Positions 1-8,714 of a stretch of 64,000 nt of DNA are shown piece by piece. The number at the start of each line of letters is the position of its first letter. Positions within the stretch are counted from its first letter, which is position 1. The stretch is taken from NCBI RefSeq assembly GCF_002735705.1, contig NZ_PDZL01000002.1, positions 62,001 through 126,000 on the forward strand. The letters are read 5' to 3'. The notes beneath the pieces are model-generated. The model did not search any database. It had not been told where the DNA came from and saw only the letters and a program-made list of their open reading frames with translations. A program made the translations under genes and the position numbers. The stretch comes from Janthinobacterium sp. BJB426 (lineage in GTDB: Bacteria > Pseudomonadota > Gammaproteobacteria > Burkholderiales > Burkholderiaceae_D).

Positions 1-1
1 G

Positions 2-1162
2 GGCGCCCAGTTCGGTTTTGGCATGCTGTGGACCGTGTGCCTGACGTTTCCCCTGATGCTGGGCATCCAGGTGATCAGCGCCAAGATTGGCCGGGTCAGC
101 GGGCATGGGCTGGCGACGAATATTCGCCGCCATTATCCGAAATCCTTGCTGTACGCCATCGTCAGCTTGCTGCTGTTGGCCAATGTCATCAATATCGCCG
201 CCGACGTGGCCGCCATGGGCGATGCCTTGACCCTGATCATCGGCGGTCCCACGCACCTGTACGCTGTCGGCTTCGGCCTGCTATCCCTGCTGCTGCAAGT
301 GTTCATTCCCTATCAACAATACGTGCGCATCCTGAAATGGCTGACCCTGGGCTTGCTGGCCTATGTGGCCACCGTGCTGACCATCCACATTCCGTGGGGC
401 GAAGTGGCGCTGCGCACCGTCTGGCCCCAGTTCACCTGGTCGACCGCCTCGGTGACCATGATCGTGGCCGTGTTCGGCACGACGATCAGTCCCTACTTAT
501 TTTTCTGGCAGGCATCGCAGGAAGTGGAAGACTTGCAGGCCGATGCTGGCGCGCAAGCCTTGCGCCGCGCGCCCGAGCAGGCGCCGCGGCAATTCCAGCG
601 CATCAAGATGGACACGGCCATCGGCATGGGCTTTTCCAACCTGGTGGCGTTTTTCATCATGCTGACGACGGCCGTGACCCTGGGCGCGCAAGGCATCACG
701 CATATCGACACCTCGGCCCAGGCCGCCTCCGCCCTGCGCCCCATCGCTGGCGACTTCGCCTTTGCCCTGTTCAGCCTGGGCATCATCGGCACGGGCTTGC
801 TGGCCATTCCCGTGCTGGCCGGCTCGGCCGCCTACGCCATGGCCGGCGCCTTTCACTGGAAAAACAGCCTGGAACTGGCGCCCAAGGCGGCCAAGAAGTT
901 CTACGGCATCATCGTCACGGCCACGGTGATCGGCGCGGCCCTGTGCTTTTCGCCGCTAGACCCCATCAAGGCCCTGTACTGGAGCGCCGTCATCAATGGC
1001 GTCATTTCCGTACCCATCATGGCCCTGATGATGGTGATGGCGTCGCGCCCAACCATCATGGGCACCTTGACCATTTCGCGCCGCCTGCGGGCGCTGGGCT
1101 GGCTGTCGACCATCGTCATGGCGACGGCCGTGCTGGCCATGTTCGCCACCATGGCGTTTTGA
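2..1162 (+). CDS. NRAMP-family divalent metal (Mn/Fe) transporter, 5' partial
   Basis: Inner-membrane proton-coupled importer of Mn(II)/Fe(II), by family. The reading frame is open from base 2, so the start and the TM1 DPGN metal-binding helix lie outside the window. Visible are the second-helix GAQFGFG segment, the family-typical GTTISPYLFFWQASQE stretch around base 480 (TM5-TM6 region) and about nine further hydrophobic segments. The MAGSAAYA-like helix near base 820 and the FSPLDPIKALYWSA segment near base 950 are also typical of the family. It ends tail-to-tail with the SDR gene, 6 bases away. The family assignment is firm; the exact metal is not visible here. Confidence 0.9.
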   Translation, partial: GAQFGFGMLWTVCLTFPLMLGIQVISAKIGRVSGHGLATNIRRHYPKSLLYAIVSLLLLANVINIAADVAAMGDALTLIIGGPTHLYAVGFGLLSLLLQVFIPYQQYVRILKWLTLGLLAYVATVLTIHIPWGEVALRTVWPQFTWSTASVTMIVAVFGTTISPYLFFWQASQEVEDLQADAGAQALRRAPEQAPRQFQRIKMDTAIGMGFSNLVAFFIMLTTAVTLGAQGITHIDTSAQAASALRPIAGDFAFALFSLGIIGTGLLAIPVLAGSAAYAMAGAFHWKNSLELAPKAAKKFYGIIVTATVIGAALCFSPLDPIKALYWSAVINGVISVPIMALMMVMASRPTIMGTLTISRRLRALGWLSTIVMATAVLAMFATMAF

Positions 1163-1168
1163 TGCGCA

Positions 1169-1960
1169 TCAAGTCCGTGGCTTGAGCATGCCTTCCACGA
1201 TGCCCAGCACGGTCTGGCGGGGCAGCAAGCGCGGCAGCCAGGCCAGCAGCCGGTTGGGCCGGCCCGCCACGTGGCTGCTGCGGCCCCGGTCCAGCGCCCG
1301 CAGCGCCTCATCGACGACGGCTTGCGGCGCCATGCGCTTGCCCACGGCCGCCTCGGGCGCGGCCACCACATCGAAGAAGGCCGTTTCCGTGGCGCCCGGG
1401 CACAGGGCCAGCACGCGCACGCCGCGCTGGCGGTTTTCCGCCCACAGCGCTTCCGAGAACGACAGCACGAACGCCTTGCTGGCGCCATACACCGCCATGT
1501 AGGGATCGGGTTGCAGGGCCGCCGTGGACGCGACATTGATGACGGCGCCCCGCCCCTGGGCCAGCATGTGCGGCAAGGCGCAGTGCGTGAGTTCCATCAG
1601 GGCCGTGCAATTGACGGTTACTTCGGCCGCCTGGCGCGCGAGGTCGATGCTTTCGAAGCGGCCATGCGTGGCGAAACCCGCGTTATTGATCAACACATCG
1701 GGCGGCATGCCCAGCGCGCACGCCTGCGCATGGGCTTGTGCTGCGGCGTCGGGCAGGCTCAGATCGGCCACCAGCGCGTGGGCGCGGATGCCGTGGCGCT
1801 GGGAAAGGTCCCTGGCCAGGCTGTCGAGCACGGCGCCGGAACGGGCCAGCAGCAGCAAATGGGCGCCGCGCGCGGCCAGGGTTTCCGCAAAGACGCGGCC
1901 GATGCCGGACGAGGCGCCCGTGATCAGCACGGTCTGCTTGGTGTAGTCGTATGGGAGCAT
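1169..1960 (-). CDS. SDR-family NAD(P)-dependent oxidoreductase
   Basis: Classical short-chain dehydrogenase/reductase of 263 residues, probably cytosolic. The N-terminal Rossmann fold carries TGASSGIG near residue 15, the NNAG motif lies near residue 91, the catalytic Ser is in the NVASTAAL segment, and YGASK supplies the Tyr and Lys near residue 160. The length is usual for the family (about 250). The short extra C-terminus resembles the DltE/YqjQ-like group, but the substrate cannot be read from the sequence. It is divergent from a MerR regulator across a 71-base gap and may be its target. No strong Shine-Dalgarno precedes the ATG. Confidence 0.88.
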   Translation of the reverse strand: MLPYDYTKQTVLITGASSGIGRVFAETLAARGAHLLLLARSGAVLDSLARDLSQRHGIRAHALVADLSLPDAAAQAHAQACALGMPPDVLINNAGFATHGRFESIDLARQAAEVTVNCTALMELTHCALPHMLAQGRGAVINVASTAALQPDPYMAVYGASKAFVLSFSEALWAENRQRGVRVLALCPGATETAFFDVVAAPEAAVGKRMAPQAVVDEALRALDRGRSSHVAGRPNRLLAWLPRLLPRQTVLGIVEGMLKPRT

Positions 1961-2031
1961 GGCAAAAGTGTCGTAGTTAAAAGTGTTTCTACTGTAAACT
2001 GCGGTCTTTAGTCCACGGTCAAGGGAAAACG
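1961..2031. promoter_or_regulatory. divergent SDR/MerR promoter region with MerR-type spacing
   Basis: The minus strand carries TTGACC (about 2018-2023) and TACAGT about 20 bases further on, a long spacer of the kind MerR proteins untwist. An imperfect dyad, GGTCTTTAGTCC (about 2008-2019), lies inside it. The direction suggests that the MerR protein controls the SDR gene and possibly itself. This is inference from spacing only. Confidence 0.4.
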
Positions 2032-2424
2032 ATGCGCATCGGAGAAATTACCCGCCTGACGGGCGTCAGCAAGGACACCGTGCGTTTCTACGAGCGCCAG
2101 GGCTTGCTGGACGAAGCGCCGCAGCCGGGCCTGACGAATAATTACAAGGAATACTCGGCGCAAGCCTTGCGGCGCATTGAGCTGATCGGTCACGCCAAGG
2201 CGCTGGGCTTTACCTTGAAGGAAATCGCCGAAGTCATAGTCGTCTGGCAGGAAAATGCGCTCGATGCGCAGACCAAACGAGCTATGCTGGAAACGAAAAT
2301 TGCCCAGATCGACGAGAAGGCCCGTTCGATGGCTGTGCTGCGGGCCGGCCTCGTCGATGCGCTGGCCAAGGTGGAGACGGGCTGCGAGGACGGCGTGGCG
2401 GTCAAAAAAAATTCACAAGGATAA
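2032..2424 (+). CDS. MerR-family transcriptional regulator
   Basis: 130-residue regulator. The N-terminal winged helix reads MRIGEITRLTGVSKDTVRFYE, which is canonical MerR, followed by a coiled-coil dimerisation helix (about residues 75-110). Only one Cys (in ETGCEDG, near residue 122) is visible in the effector region, so a metal sensor of the CadR/CueR type is unlikely. A stress or small-molecule responsive member similar to SoxR/NolA-type single-Cys proteins is possible. AGGGAAAACG precedes the ATG. It is divergent from the SDR gene and lies 3 bases upstream of the SUKH gene, so all three may be co-regulated. Confidence 0.88.
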   Translation: MRIGEITRLTGVSKDTVRFYERQGLLDEAPQPGLTNNYKEYSAQALRRIELIGHAKALGFTLKEIAEVIVVWQENALDAQTKRAMLETKIAQIDEKARSMAVLRAGLVDALAKVETGCEDGVAVKKNSQG

Positions 2425-2427
2425 TCA

Positions 2428-3078
2428 ATGACTTATTACACGCAATACCGCCACCTTGCGCTCGAGGGCGCCAAGCCTGCCCCCACGGCGCAGCAGATCG
2501 CCGCCATCGAAGCCTTGCTGGAAGCACCGTTGCCGCCCGCCTTCCTGGCGTTCTTGCGAGTGGCCAACGGCGCCTGGTTCGACTACACCAGCGATGTGCC
2601 GGACGGTAATGGTGGCGTGGAAAAAATGGGTTTTAATACCTTTTTCAGCGCCGACGAGGGAGATTTCTGCGATGAAACCTTGGTGGGCGAGATCCGCGCC
2701 GCGCGCAAACATACGGACATGCCGGCGCGCATCCTGCCGTTCGCCCGCGATGGCGGCAATTCCATGGTCTACCTGGACTTGACGGAAGAAGGCGCCGGCC
2801 GCGTGCTGGCCTATGTGCAGGAGTTGCCGGACTGGACGGGCAAGCGCGCCCACGGCCTGATGGAATTGGCGCCCTCGTTCGACGCCTGGCTGGACAGCCT
2901 GTATATCGACCGCGACACGGTGCTCGACGAACTCGAACACAGCGTCTCGGAGCCATCGCACCTGGATGCGTTGGCGGAATGGCTCGATATCGGCATGCCC
3001 GCCTGGCGCCGCGATGCCGGCATCGCCGCCTTGTTTGCTCTTAAACAAGTCGAATTGTGCGCCAACGAACAGGACTAG
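2428..3078 (+). CDS. SMI1/KNR4 (SUKH)-family protein
   Basis: 216 residues. The N-terminal pattern IAAIEALLEAPLPPAFLAFL, then a VANGA segment, matches the SUKH signature (amphipathic helix, LP, then NG). The later FARDGGNSMVYLDL segment is the typical second SUKH strand region. SUKH proteins often act as immunity proteins against nuclease or deaminase toxins or as adaptor domains, and no partner toxin is seen next to it. A GGATAATCA ribosome site precedes the ATG, and the gene sits 3 bases after the MerR gene in a probable two-gene operon. The family call is good; the role is open. Confidence 0.75.
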   Translation: MTYYTQYRHLALEGAKPAPTAQQIAAIEALLEAPLPPAFLAFLRVANGAWFDYTSDVPDGNGGVEKMGFNTFFSADEGDFCDETLVGEIRAARKHTDMPARILPFARDGGNSMVYLDLTEEGAGRVLAYVQELPDWTGKRAHGLMELAPSFDAWLDSLYIDRDTVLDELEHSVSEPSHLDALAEWLDIGMPAWRRDAGIAALFALKQVELCANEQD

Positions 3079-3122
3079 TCCTGTGAGGCGTGCGACAGCG
3101 GCCTCAAGACTGGCAAGATAAA

Positions 3123-3150
3123 ATGCTGTTCAGTATTAGCTGAACAGCAT
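3123..3150. terminator. bidirectional stem-loop terminator
   Basis: ATGCTGTTCAG (3123-3133) and CTGAACAGCAT (3140-3150) form a perfect 11-bp stem with a 6-base loop. It lies between the convergent SUKH gene and the small membrane protein gene. On the minus strand it is followed by TTTAT, a short U-run; on the plus strand the tail is weaker. Confidence 0.65.
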
Positions 3151-3182
3151 CGGTTTGCAGACCGCCTTTTCACGAAACGCTA

Positions 3183-3353
3183 TCAATGGGATTTTTTACG
3201 CCGTTGCGCAGACAAGGAAGCGGCAAATGCAATCGCATTAAAAATGATCACACTCGATAGCAGATTCCAGTCATTGAAGCTTGATGGAGACGTCATTGCC
3301 CATGCGATCAGGGCACCGCAGGTGCCAAAGGACAGAATTTTTAAGTAACGCAT
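3183..3353 (-). CDS. small two-helix membrane protein, putative bacteriocin immunity protein
   Basis: 56 residues starting MRYLKILSF. A longer reading from 3377 would overlap the upstream gene, so I chose the ATG at 3353, which lies one base after the stop (3355-3357) of the bacteriocin-like gene; this suggests translational coupling. Two hydrophobic segments (about residues 6-20 and 31-49) and a basic tail (RRKK) predict a hairpin in the inner membrane with a cytosolic C-terminus. Small two-helix proteins encoded directly after a precursor are typical of class II bacteriocin and microcin immunity proteins. No sequence family is recognised, so immunity is inferred from context. Confidence 0.6.
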   Translation of the reverse strand: MRYLKILSFGTCGALIAWAMTSPSSFNDWNLLSSVIIFNAIAFAASLSAQRRKKSH

Positions 3354-3354
3354 A

Positions 3355-3588
3355 TTATTTTCTGGACATGGGCACACGCGGTGTCGCTATCGCACCCCCG
3401 ATGGCGCCACCGATGGCACCGACCGCCATGCCGAAAAGGCCACCGGCCGAGCCTGCGATCCCGCCACCGATCATTCCGCCCATCACGGCGTCGTATCGTG
3501 GGTCCGTTACAACTTTAGAACGATCAGGCGCCCTGCCGCCCATTCCGCCGGACACAGCTGCTACGTCAAGCTCACTCATCGGTATCAT
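3355..3588 (-). CDS. double-glycine-leader, glycine-rich bacteriocin (class II microcin-like) precursor
   Basis: 77-residue precursor. The leader MIPMSELDVAAVSGG (residues 1-15) has the Leu at -9 and Gly-Gly at -2/-1 expected by C39 peptidase exporters. The predicted mature peptide (about 62 residues) begins MGGRAPDRSK and has a long Gly/Ala-rich hydrophobic stretch (about residues 36-68) full of GxxxG patterns, as in microcin V and two-peptide class IIb bacteriocins. The start at 3588 is chosen over the upstream in-frame codon because AGGAGGAAGTC lies directly before it. A probable cognate immunity gene follows one base after the stop. The likely exporter is the C39 ABC protein at 17335-19470, since none is local. 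Function is inferred. Confidence 0.78.
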   Translation of the reverse strand: MIPMSELDVAAVSGGMGGRAPDRSKVVTDPRYDAVMGGMIGGGIAGSAGGLFGMAVGAIGGAIGGAIATPRVPMSRK

Positions 3589-3648
3589 GACTTCCTCCTG
3601 GTGGTTACGGGTCAACAATTTAATGCTATGCGTAATGCTTCGTCCTGC

Positions 3649-3667
3649 ATATCAGACTGGTCCTAAA
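3649..3667 (-). promoter_or_regulatory. shared 19-base motif upstream of bacteriocin locus A
   Basis: The plus strand reads ATATCAGACTGGTCCTAAA, ending 61 bases upstream (in minus-strand terms) of the precursor start at 3588. 17 of 19 bases recur at 23639-23657 at the upstream end of the second bacteriocin locus, in the same orientation. A common operator or promoter is the simplest reading. Confidence 0.45.
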
Positions 3668-3814
3668 TTTGCCGCGGCAGTCATCTGACCGTCGCCAGCG
3701 CACAGGATCAGTCCTACGGAGATAGCCGTTCCTGTCCTATGCGTGTGTGCCGTTGGCTGCGATAACATTCGAATCAGCTTGCAAAATTCTGCGCCATACA
3801 CGAAAGGAGTTCTT

Positions 3815-4366
3815 ATGCCTATCTCCACCACCACTTCCCGCACCCCCTCCCTGAAAAACGTGGCCATCGGCGCCGCCGTGGCGCTGTTGAGCGGTATCGC
3901 CATCAACAGCATCGCGGCCGCCGCGCCGGGCGCGTATGACAAGCAATTCCTCAGCAAGGCCGCCGACGCGGGCAGCACGGAAATTGCCGCCAGCAAAGTG
4001 GCGCAAGGCAAGAGTAGCAATCCCGAGGTGAAGAAATTCGCCGACGCCATGGTCACCGATCACACGAAAGTGGCAGAGGAACTGAAACAGTTGGTCAGCA
4101 GCAAGCAGATCGAGGTCAGCGACCAGCCTGGCGCCAAGCACCAGGCGCAGATCGACAAGCTGGGCCGCCTGGAAGGCCCGGCCTTCGACAAGGAATATGC
4201 GGCCAGCATCGGCGTAGCCGCGCACAAGGAAGCCGTGAAATTGTTTACGGATGCCAGCCAGAAAGCCAGCGACCCCGATATCAAGGCTTTTGCCAGGAAG
4301 ACCTTGCCAGCGTTGCAACATCACCTGGAGATGTCGAACGCCCTGCAGGCGGCATTGGCGAAATAG
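3815..4366 (+). CDS. DUF4142 domain-containing exported protein
   Basis: 183 residues from the ATG at 3815, which has AAAGGAGTT before it; the longer open frame from 3743 lacks a site. Residues about 13-38 form a signal peptide ending near AAAAP. The rest is a helical DUF4142 (ferritin-like fold) domain: paired helices with ...FLSKAADAGSTEIAASKVA..., then FADAMVTDHTKVAEELKQL, then H-rich later helices (AHKEAV, LQHHLEM). DUF4142 proteins are periplasmic or outer-membrane proteins of poorly known role, often stress-induced. It stands alone and is followed by a strong hairpin. Confidence 0.85.
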   Translation: MPISTTTSRTPSLKNVAIGAAVALLSGIAINSIAAAAPGAYDKQFLSKAADAGSTEIAASKVAQGKSSNPEVKKFADAMVTDHTKVAEELKQLVSSKQIEVSDQPGAKHQAQIDKLGRLEGPAFDKEYAASIGVAAHKEAVKLFTDASQKASDPDIKAFARKTLPALQHHLEMSNALQAALAK

Positions 4367-4381
4367 ACAGCCATACGCGGG

Positions 4382-4418
4382 GAAATACTTGCCGTACGTG
4401 CTGTACAGCAAGTATTTC
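4382..4418 (+). terminator. stem-loop terminator after DUF4142 gene
   Basis: GAAATACTTGC (4382-4392) pairs perfectly with GCAAGTATTTC (4408-4418). Inside the loop, GTAC and GTAC pair again, giving a long stem 16 bases after the stop codon. Downstream bases are only partly T-rich, so it may stall or protect the RNA 3' end rather than be a pure intrinsic terminator. Confidence 0.55.
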
Positions 4419-4469
4419 TGCTCTTGACATACAATGCCGCAACTTCGTTTTCGGCCATGCCATGACCTC

Positions 4470-4856
4470 ATGCAGCTACTCAAGAAAACCGGCCTGATCG
4501 CCGCCGCCGTCCTGCTCATCTTCCTGCTGGCAGGCTGGCTCTTCATCAAGGTGAGCGCGGCGCGCAATGCCACCGTCTATGCACAGCAGTGGAACGACCA
4601 GGGCACATGCGTGATCAAGACCTATGTACCGCATTACGGCAACGGCGTGCCGCAGAACATCGTGCGCGCGCTGAGCACGTCCACCTTCTTCCGCGTGTAC
4701 CACAAGGATGGCACCTTGCTGGAAAGCACGGAATGGGTGCTGGACATGCATGAAGACGGCATCCTCGACCATGCCCGCTGGGGCGAGAACCAGACCCGCG
4801 CCATCTACCCGACCGACCTCGGGGATGAAGGCTGGACCTTGCCTGTATGCGCCTGA
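4470..4856 (+). CDS. hypothetical single-span membrane-anchored protein
   Basis: I do not recognise this protein. From the ATG at 4470 it has 128 residues: MQLLKK, one strong hydrophobic helix (about residues 8-28) and a polar periplasmic domain with two Cys (GTCVIKT and the C-terminal LPVCA) that could form a disulfide. An alternative ATG at 4434 would add 12 residues; neither has a good ribosome site. It is followed 13 bases later by another unknown gene on the same strand, so the two are probably co-transcribed. Confidence 0.6.
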   Translation: MQLLKKTGLIAAAVLLIFLLAGWLFIKVSAARNATVYAQQWNDQGTCVIKTYVPHYGNGVPQNIVRALSTSTFFRVYHKDGTLLESTEWVLDMHEDGILDHARWGENQTRAIYPTDLGDEGWTLPVCA

Positions 4857-4869
4857 ACGGGGAACCATC

Positions 4870-5307
4870 ATGCAAGAACTAAAACAAAAGGGCCTGCGCG
4901 GCCCCTGGAACGACGCTCTCTACGTTCCCACCTTGTACCATTTCCTCGGCCCCTTCGACGTGTATGACCGCGAAGAAACCCTGGGCGTGGAGCTCGACGC
5001 CTGGAACATGAACGATCCAGCCCAGCGCGCGGCCCTGATACGCCGCGACATCACGTCGCAATACAAGGAACTCAGCTACCGCCACCGCCATGCGCTGGTG
5101 GCCGTGCTGGCGCAGGCCTTGCAAGACCCTGATTTTGATTTCCAGGCCATCCTCGAGCACGAACCCGAGAGTACCTATGCCCTGCCCGCCTTGTGGGACG
5201 AGATGGCTGACCCGCGCGCCTTCTTTGCCGATATTTACCGCCTGGTGCAGCAGGACTGGCGCGAGGACCTGGCGCGCGCGGCGGCGGAAGACCCTGCCAA
5301 CTGGTAG
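4870..5307 (+). CDS. hypothetical cytosolic protein, 145 aa
   Basis: Unrecognised. 145 residues with no signal peptide or membrane helix, acidic and rich in aromatic residues (LYVPTLYHFLGPF, FFADIYRLVQQDW). The ATG at 4870 is preceded by GGGGAACC and lies 13 bases after the membrane-anchored protein gene, so this start is preferred to the longer frame that overlaps that gene. Codon use matches the host. A role with the preceding gene is possible but not shown. Confidence 0.6.
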   Translation: MQELKQKGLRGPWNDALYVPTLYHFLGPFDVYDREETLGVELDAWNMNDPAQRAALIRRDITSQYKELSYRHRHALVAVLAQALQDPDFDFQAILEHEPESTYALPALWDEMADPRAFFADIYRLVQQDWREDLARAAAEDPANW

Positions 5308-5546
5308 CGCGGCACCGGCGCCACACTATCGACTCGATAGGCTGCGCCCTCCTTTTCCCTATGAAATATCTATTGCGGCAATGTGCACGCGACGTTGCAA
5401 AAACGCCCGTCTGAAAAAATATCTGTTGCACCAGCGCATGTCCACTGGCATCGCGCTACCATGACCCGTCGGCACTTCGATAGGCGCCGCCTTACCGCAC
5501 CGGTTCCCCCGCCGGATTTCCCTGCCGCAATGTGAAGGAGATTCTC

Positions 5547-6014
5547 ATGCCCAAGTTCGCCCCTGCCATGTGCCTGTCGCTCATGCTTGCCGCCGCTACG
5601 CTACCCTGTATCGCCAGCGCTGCCGAAGGCGGCGCCACGCGCGCCGACGCCGAAGCCATGGTCAAGAAAGGCGTGTCCTACATCAAGAGCGCCGGCGACG
5701 CCAAGGCGTATGGCGAAATCACGGCCAAGTCGCCGCAATTCATCCTGCATGACCTGTACCTGGTCGTCTACAAGCTCGACGGCACGGTGGCGGCGCATGG
5801 CGCCAATCCGAAAATGGTGGGCAAGAACTTGATCGAGCTGAAAGATATCGATGGCAAGGCCTTCGTCAAGGAGCGCGTCGACCTGGCCAAGAGCAAGGGC
5901 ACCTTCTGGCAGGAATACAAGTTCACGAATCCGGAAACCAAGAAAATCGAGCCGAAAGTGATGTACTGCGAAAAGCTGGCCGAGACCGTCGTCTGCGGCG
6001 GCATCTACCTGTAG
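5547..6014 (+). CDS. periplasmic single-cache domain protein
   Basis: 155 residues from the ATG at 5547, chosen because GAAGGAGATTCTC precedes it. There is a signal peptide (about residues 1-26, ending ASA|A). The remainder matches the single-cache (sCache_2-type) ligand-binding module: ...AMVKKGVSYIKSAG...AYGEITAKSPQFILHDLYLVVYKLDGTVAAHGANPKMVGKNL..., then DIDGKAFVKE and a Trp-containing WQEYKFTNP strand. Soluble periplasmic cache proteins bind small carboxylates or amines. The chemoreceptor starts 60 bases downstream on the same strand, so this protein may present ligand to it; that is inference. Confidence 0.8.
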   Translation: MPKFAPAMCLSLMLAAATLPCIASAAEGGATRADAEAMVKKGVSYIKSAGDAKAYGEITAKSPQFILHDLYLVVYKLDGTVAAHGANPKMVGKNLIELKDIDGKAFVKERVDLAKSKGTFWQEYKFTNPETKKIEPKVMYCEKLAETVVCGGIYL

Positions 6015-6074
6015 CCAGCCGCCGCGCCGCCAGCGCCGCGATGGTTTTCCGCTCTCTTGACGATATGGGTTCCG

Positions 6075-7625
6075 ATGAAAATCGCACAGAAGATGTTGAT
6101 CGTCCCGGTGGTCGCGCTGGCTTGCCTGCTGGCCATGGGGGCCTTGTCCTACTTCGCCATGCAGCAGAACGAGCAGCGCATGCACGAACTGAAGGACGTC
6201 ACCCTGACGGCCGAACGGCTTGCGAACCAGCAAGCTATTGCCCTGGGCCAGGTGCACGCCGACGTGTATGCGAAGATCGCCATCGCGGCCAGCCTGTCAG
6301 ACGAACAGTTCAAGCAATTCGGCGCGCAAACGGATGGCCAGCTGAACGCCATCGCGCAAGGCTTGAAGGAATTGCAGAAATTCTCGGGCGCCGCCACGGA
6401 AGCGGGCCAGGCGCTGCCCGGTGTCGAGCGCTACCGCGCCAGCGTGGCGCAGGCGCTGGATCTGGCTTCGATGGACCCGAATACGGGCGTGGCCGCGATG
6501 CAAAATGCCGCCGGACACTACCAGCAAGTGCGCGGACAGCTGCGCCAGGTGCTGCTCAACCTCGACCACCGTACGGTCGATGCCTTGCAGGATACCAAGT
6601 ATGCGGGCCAGCGCGCCGGCTGGCTGTCGCTGGGCACCATGGCCATCGGCTTTGCCCTGCTGGCCCTGATCGCCACCTGGGTGGCGCGCTCCGTGGTGCG
6701 GCCCATCGATGACGCTTGTCGCGCCGCCGAATCGCTGGCCGCCGGCGACCTGACGACGCGCATCGACGCCCGGGGCGACGATGAGGTGGGCAAGCTGTCG
6801 CGGGCGCTGGCCACCGTGCTGAAAAACTGGAACACCTTGTTGGGCGAGATACGCCAGGCGGGCTCCACCATCACGGTGGAAGCGAGTGAAATCGCGCTGG
6901 GCAATGCGGACTTGTCGGCCCGCACGGAGTCGCAGGCTCATTCCTTGCAAGAAACGGCAACCTCCATGCATGCCTTGACGGACACCGTGCGCGAAAATGC
7001 CAGCCACGCGCACCAGGCCAACCAGATGGTGTTGTCGACGTCGAACGTGGCACTGGAAGGCGGCCGCGTGGTGGGCCAGGTGGTCGAGACGATGGGCTCG
7101 ATCAAGGCCAGTTCCGGACGCATCGTCGATATCATCGCCGTCATCGACGGCATTGCCTTCCAGACCAATATCCTCGCCTTGAACGCGGCCGTGGAAGCGG
7201 CGCGCGCGGGCGAACAGGGACGCGGCTTTGCCGTCGTCGCCACCGAAGTGCGGGGCCTGGCGCAGCGCTCGGCCACGGCGGCGCGCGAAATCAAGCAATT
7301 GATCGAGGACTCCGTGGCCCGCATAGAAACGGGCAGCGAGCTGGCCGACAGCGCCGGGCGCACCATGGGAGATATTGTCGCCTCCGTCCAGCAAGTGACG
7401 GAAATCATGAACGACATCACGGCGGCCAGCCAGCGCCAGAGCAAGGGCATCGAGGAAGTCAACAATGCCATCACGGAAATGGACGAATTGACCCAGCGCA
7501 ATGCCGCCCTCGTCGAACAATCGGCCGCCGCCGCGCAAAGCATGCAGGACCAGGCGCATGATCTATTGCGCGTGGTGGACGCCTTCCGCCTGGGTGATGG
7601 CGGCCCGCCCTTGCTGCCGCGCTAG
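6075..7625 (+). CDS. methyl-accepting chemotaxis protein
   Basis: 516 residues from [10 protein letters not shown] at 6075. TM1 is about residues 8-28, a helical four-helix-bundle-type periplasmic sensor spans about 30-180, TM2 about 185-207, a HAMP domain ([20 protein letters not shown]) about 208-260, and the cytoplasmic signalling coiled coil about 270-500. The receptor tip is the invariant [21 protein letters not shown] segment (bases 7148-7210), which docks CheA/CheW. There is no C-terminal NWETF-type CheR/CheB tether. It follows the cache protein gene by 60 bases and overlaps the opposite-strand gene by 4 bases at its stop. The ligand is unknown. Confidence 0.93.
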   Translation: MKIAQKMLIVPVVALACLLAMGALSYFAMQQNEQRMHELKDVTLTAERLANQQAIALGQVHADVYAKIAIAASLSDEQFKQFGAQTDGQLNAIAQGLKELQKFSGAATEAGQALPGVERYRASVAQALDLASMDPNTGVAAMQNAAGHYQQVRGQLRQVLLNLDHRTVDALQDTKYAGQRAGWLSLGTMAIGFALLALIATWVARSVVRPIDDACRAAESLAAGDLTTRIDARGDDEVGKLSRALATVLKNWNTLLGEIRQAGSTITVEASEIALGNADLSARTESQAHSLQETATSMHALTDTVRENASHAHQANQMVLSTSNVALEGGRVVGQVVETMGSIKASSGRIVDIIAVIDGIAFQTNILALNAAVEAARAGEQGRGFAVVATEVRGLAQRSATAAREIKQLIEDSVARIETGSELADSAGRTMGDIVASVQQVTEIMNDITAASQRQSKGIEEVNNAITEMDELTQRNAALVEQSAAAAQSMQDQAHDLLRVVDAFRLGDGGPPLLPR

Positions 7626-8704
7626 TGACGTTGCGGCAATGCGGCCCTGGCGCACGCCAGCATGTTGCCGCCTGCCGCGGCCAGCGCGGGATCCGGGTCC
7701 GCCTGCAAGACCTTGCCCCGGCTGTTCTGATCCTCGTAACTGCCCAGCATGGCCGCATACAGCGAGGCCTGGTCCTGCTTGCGCCAGGTGGCGCTGGGCA
7801 TATTGCCGGGAGTGACAGGTATGCCGGCGCTGAAGTAGCCATACAATCCGCCGATTTGTTTCTTGTGCAGCCATTCCATCAATTGCACGATGCGGTACTG
7901 TTCCAGCAGGCTCAATTCGCTGACATTGACGCTGGACAAGGTGTAATACAGTTCCAATCGGGCCATCCAGTTGCCCTTTTCGCCGGCCGCCACCAGCGCA
8001 TCCCAGGCGGGACCGGTACGCACCTTGCGCACGGCGCGCGGTGCGCCTATCCAGGCGTCGATAGCGGCCTGGTCCGGCACGGGACCGTAGTAGTCGGGCG
8101 CGCGGCAGACGAACTGGCGCGCGTCGGGACCGCCATCCTTGAGCGCGTCGCCAATCTGTTTGGCCACCTTGTCGCCGATGCGCAGCAGGCGCGTGCCATA
8201 GCTCTCTATTGTCCAGCTCGAAGGCAAGCGCCCCAGCCAGGCCAGCGCATCGTCGTTGGCCTGGGCCTCCACCGCGTAGGCGGCGATCCTGGCCTGCATC
8301 TTGGCTTCCTTCTGCTGCTCAGCCAGCTTGAGCGCATCCTGCTCTTCATCATGGCGGCTCGTGGTTTTGGCCAGTTGCATGCATTGCTGGAAGGCGTCAG
8401 GAGCGCCCAGCCAGCATTGCGCGGGGACCTTCAGCTGCCAGCGCATGCTGACGGTTTTCAGGATGTAGTTTTCTTCACCCGCCTCCGCCTTGACATAGGC
8501 GCGGCCGTCCGCCTTCGTCACGCCTTTGCTCAGCTGCTTGCCGCCAACCGTGCTCCAGGTGTACGGGTCATCGTCTTGCGGCACGCCGGGTGCGGCGTAC
8601 AAGGTCAGGTAGTGGCCGGCTGCGGCAGGCGCATCGGCAGCATGGCAGAGTGGCGACAGCAGGGATAAGGTGAGTAAAGTTTTTTTAGGCAACAGTTTCA
8701 GCAT
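7622..8704 (-). CDS. hypothetical exported protein, 360 aa
   Basis: Unrecognised. 360 residues with an N-terminal signal peptide ([13 protein letters not shown]..., cleavage near CHAAD, residue 23), then a mainly helical, mixed-charge domain with several Cys (PAQCWLG, FQQCMQL, FVCRAP, MLACARA) and repeated Trp. It is probably periplasmic. It begins 10 bases after the stop of cadR on the same strand, so it may be co-transcribed with cadR and be metal-responsive, but the protein shows no clear metal-binding motif. Confidence 0.6.
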   Translation of the reverse strand: MLKLLPKKTLLTLSLLSPLCHAADAPAAAGHYLTLYAAPGVPQDDDPYTWSTVGGKQLSKGVTKADGRAYVKAEAGEENYILKTVSMRWQLKVPAQCWLGAPDAFQQCMQLAKTTSRHDEEQDALKLAEQQKEAKMQARIAAYAVEAQANDDALAWLGRLPSSWTIESYGTRLLRIGDKVAKQIGDALKDGGPDARQFVCRAPDYYGPVPDQAAIDAWIGAPRAVRKVRTGPAWDALVAAGEKGNWMARLELYYTLSSVNVSELSLLEQYRIVQLMEWLHKKQIGGLYGYFSAGIPVTPGNMPSATWRKQDQASLYAAMLGSYEDQNSRGKVLQADPDPALAAAGGNMLACARAALPQRH

Positions 8705-8714
8705 GTAGCAATCG

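Noticed and set aside
3123-3150. Attachment site or regulatory palindrome
   Set aside because: Its position between convergent genes and its T-rich minus-strand tail fit a terminator better.
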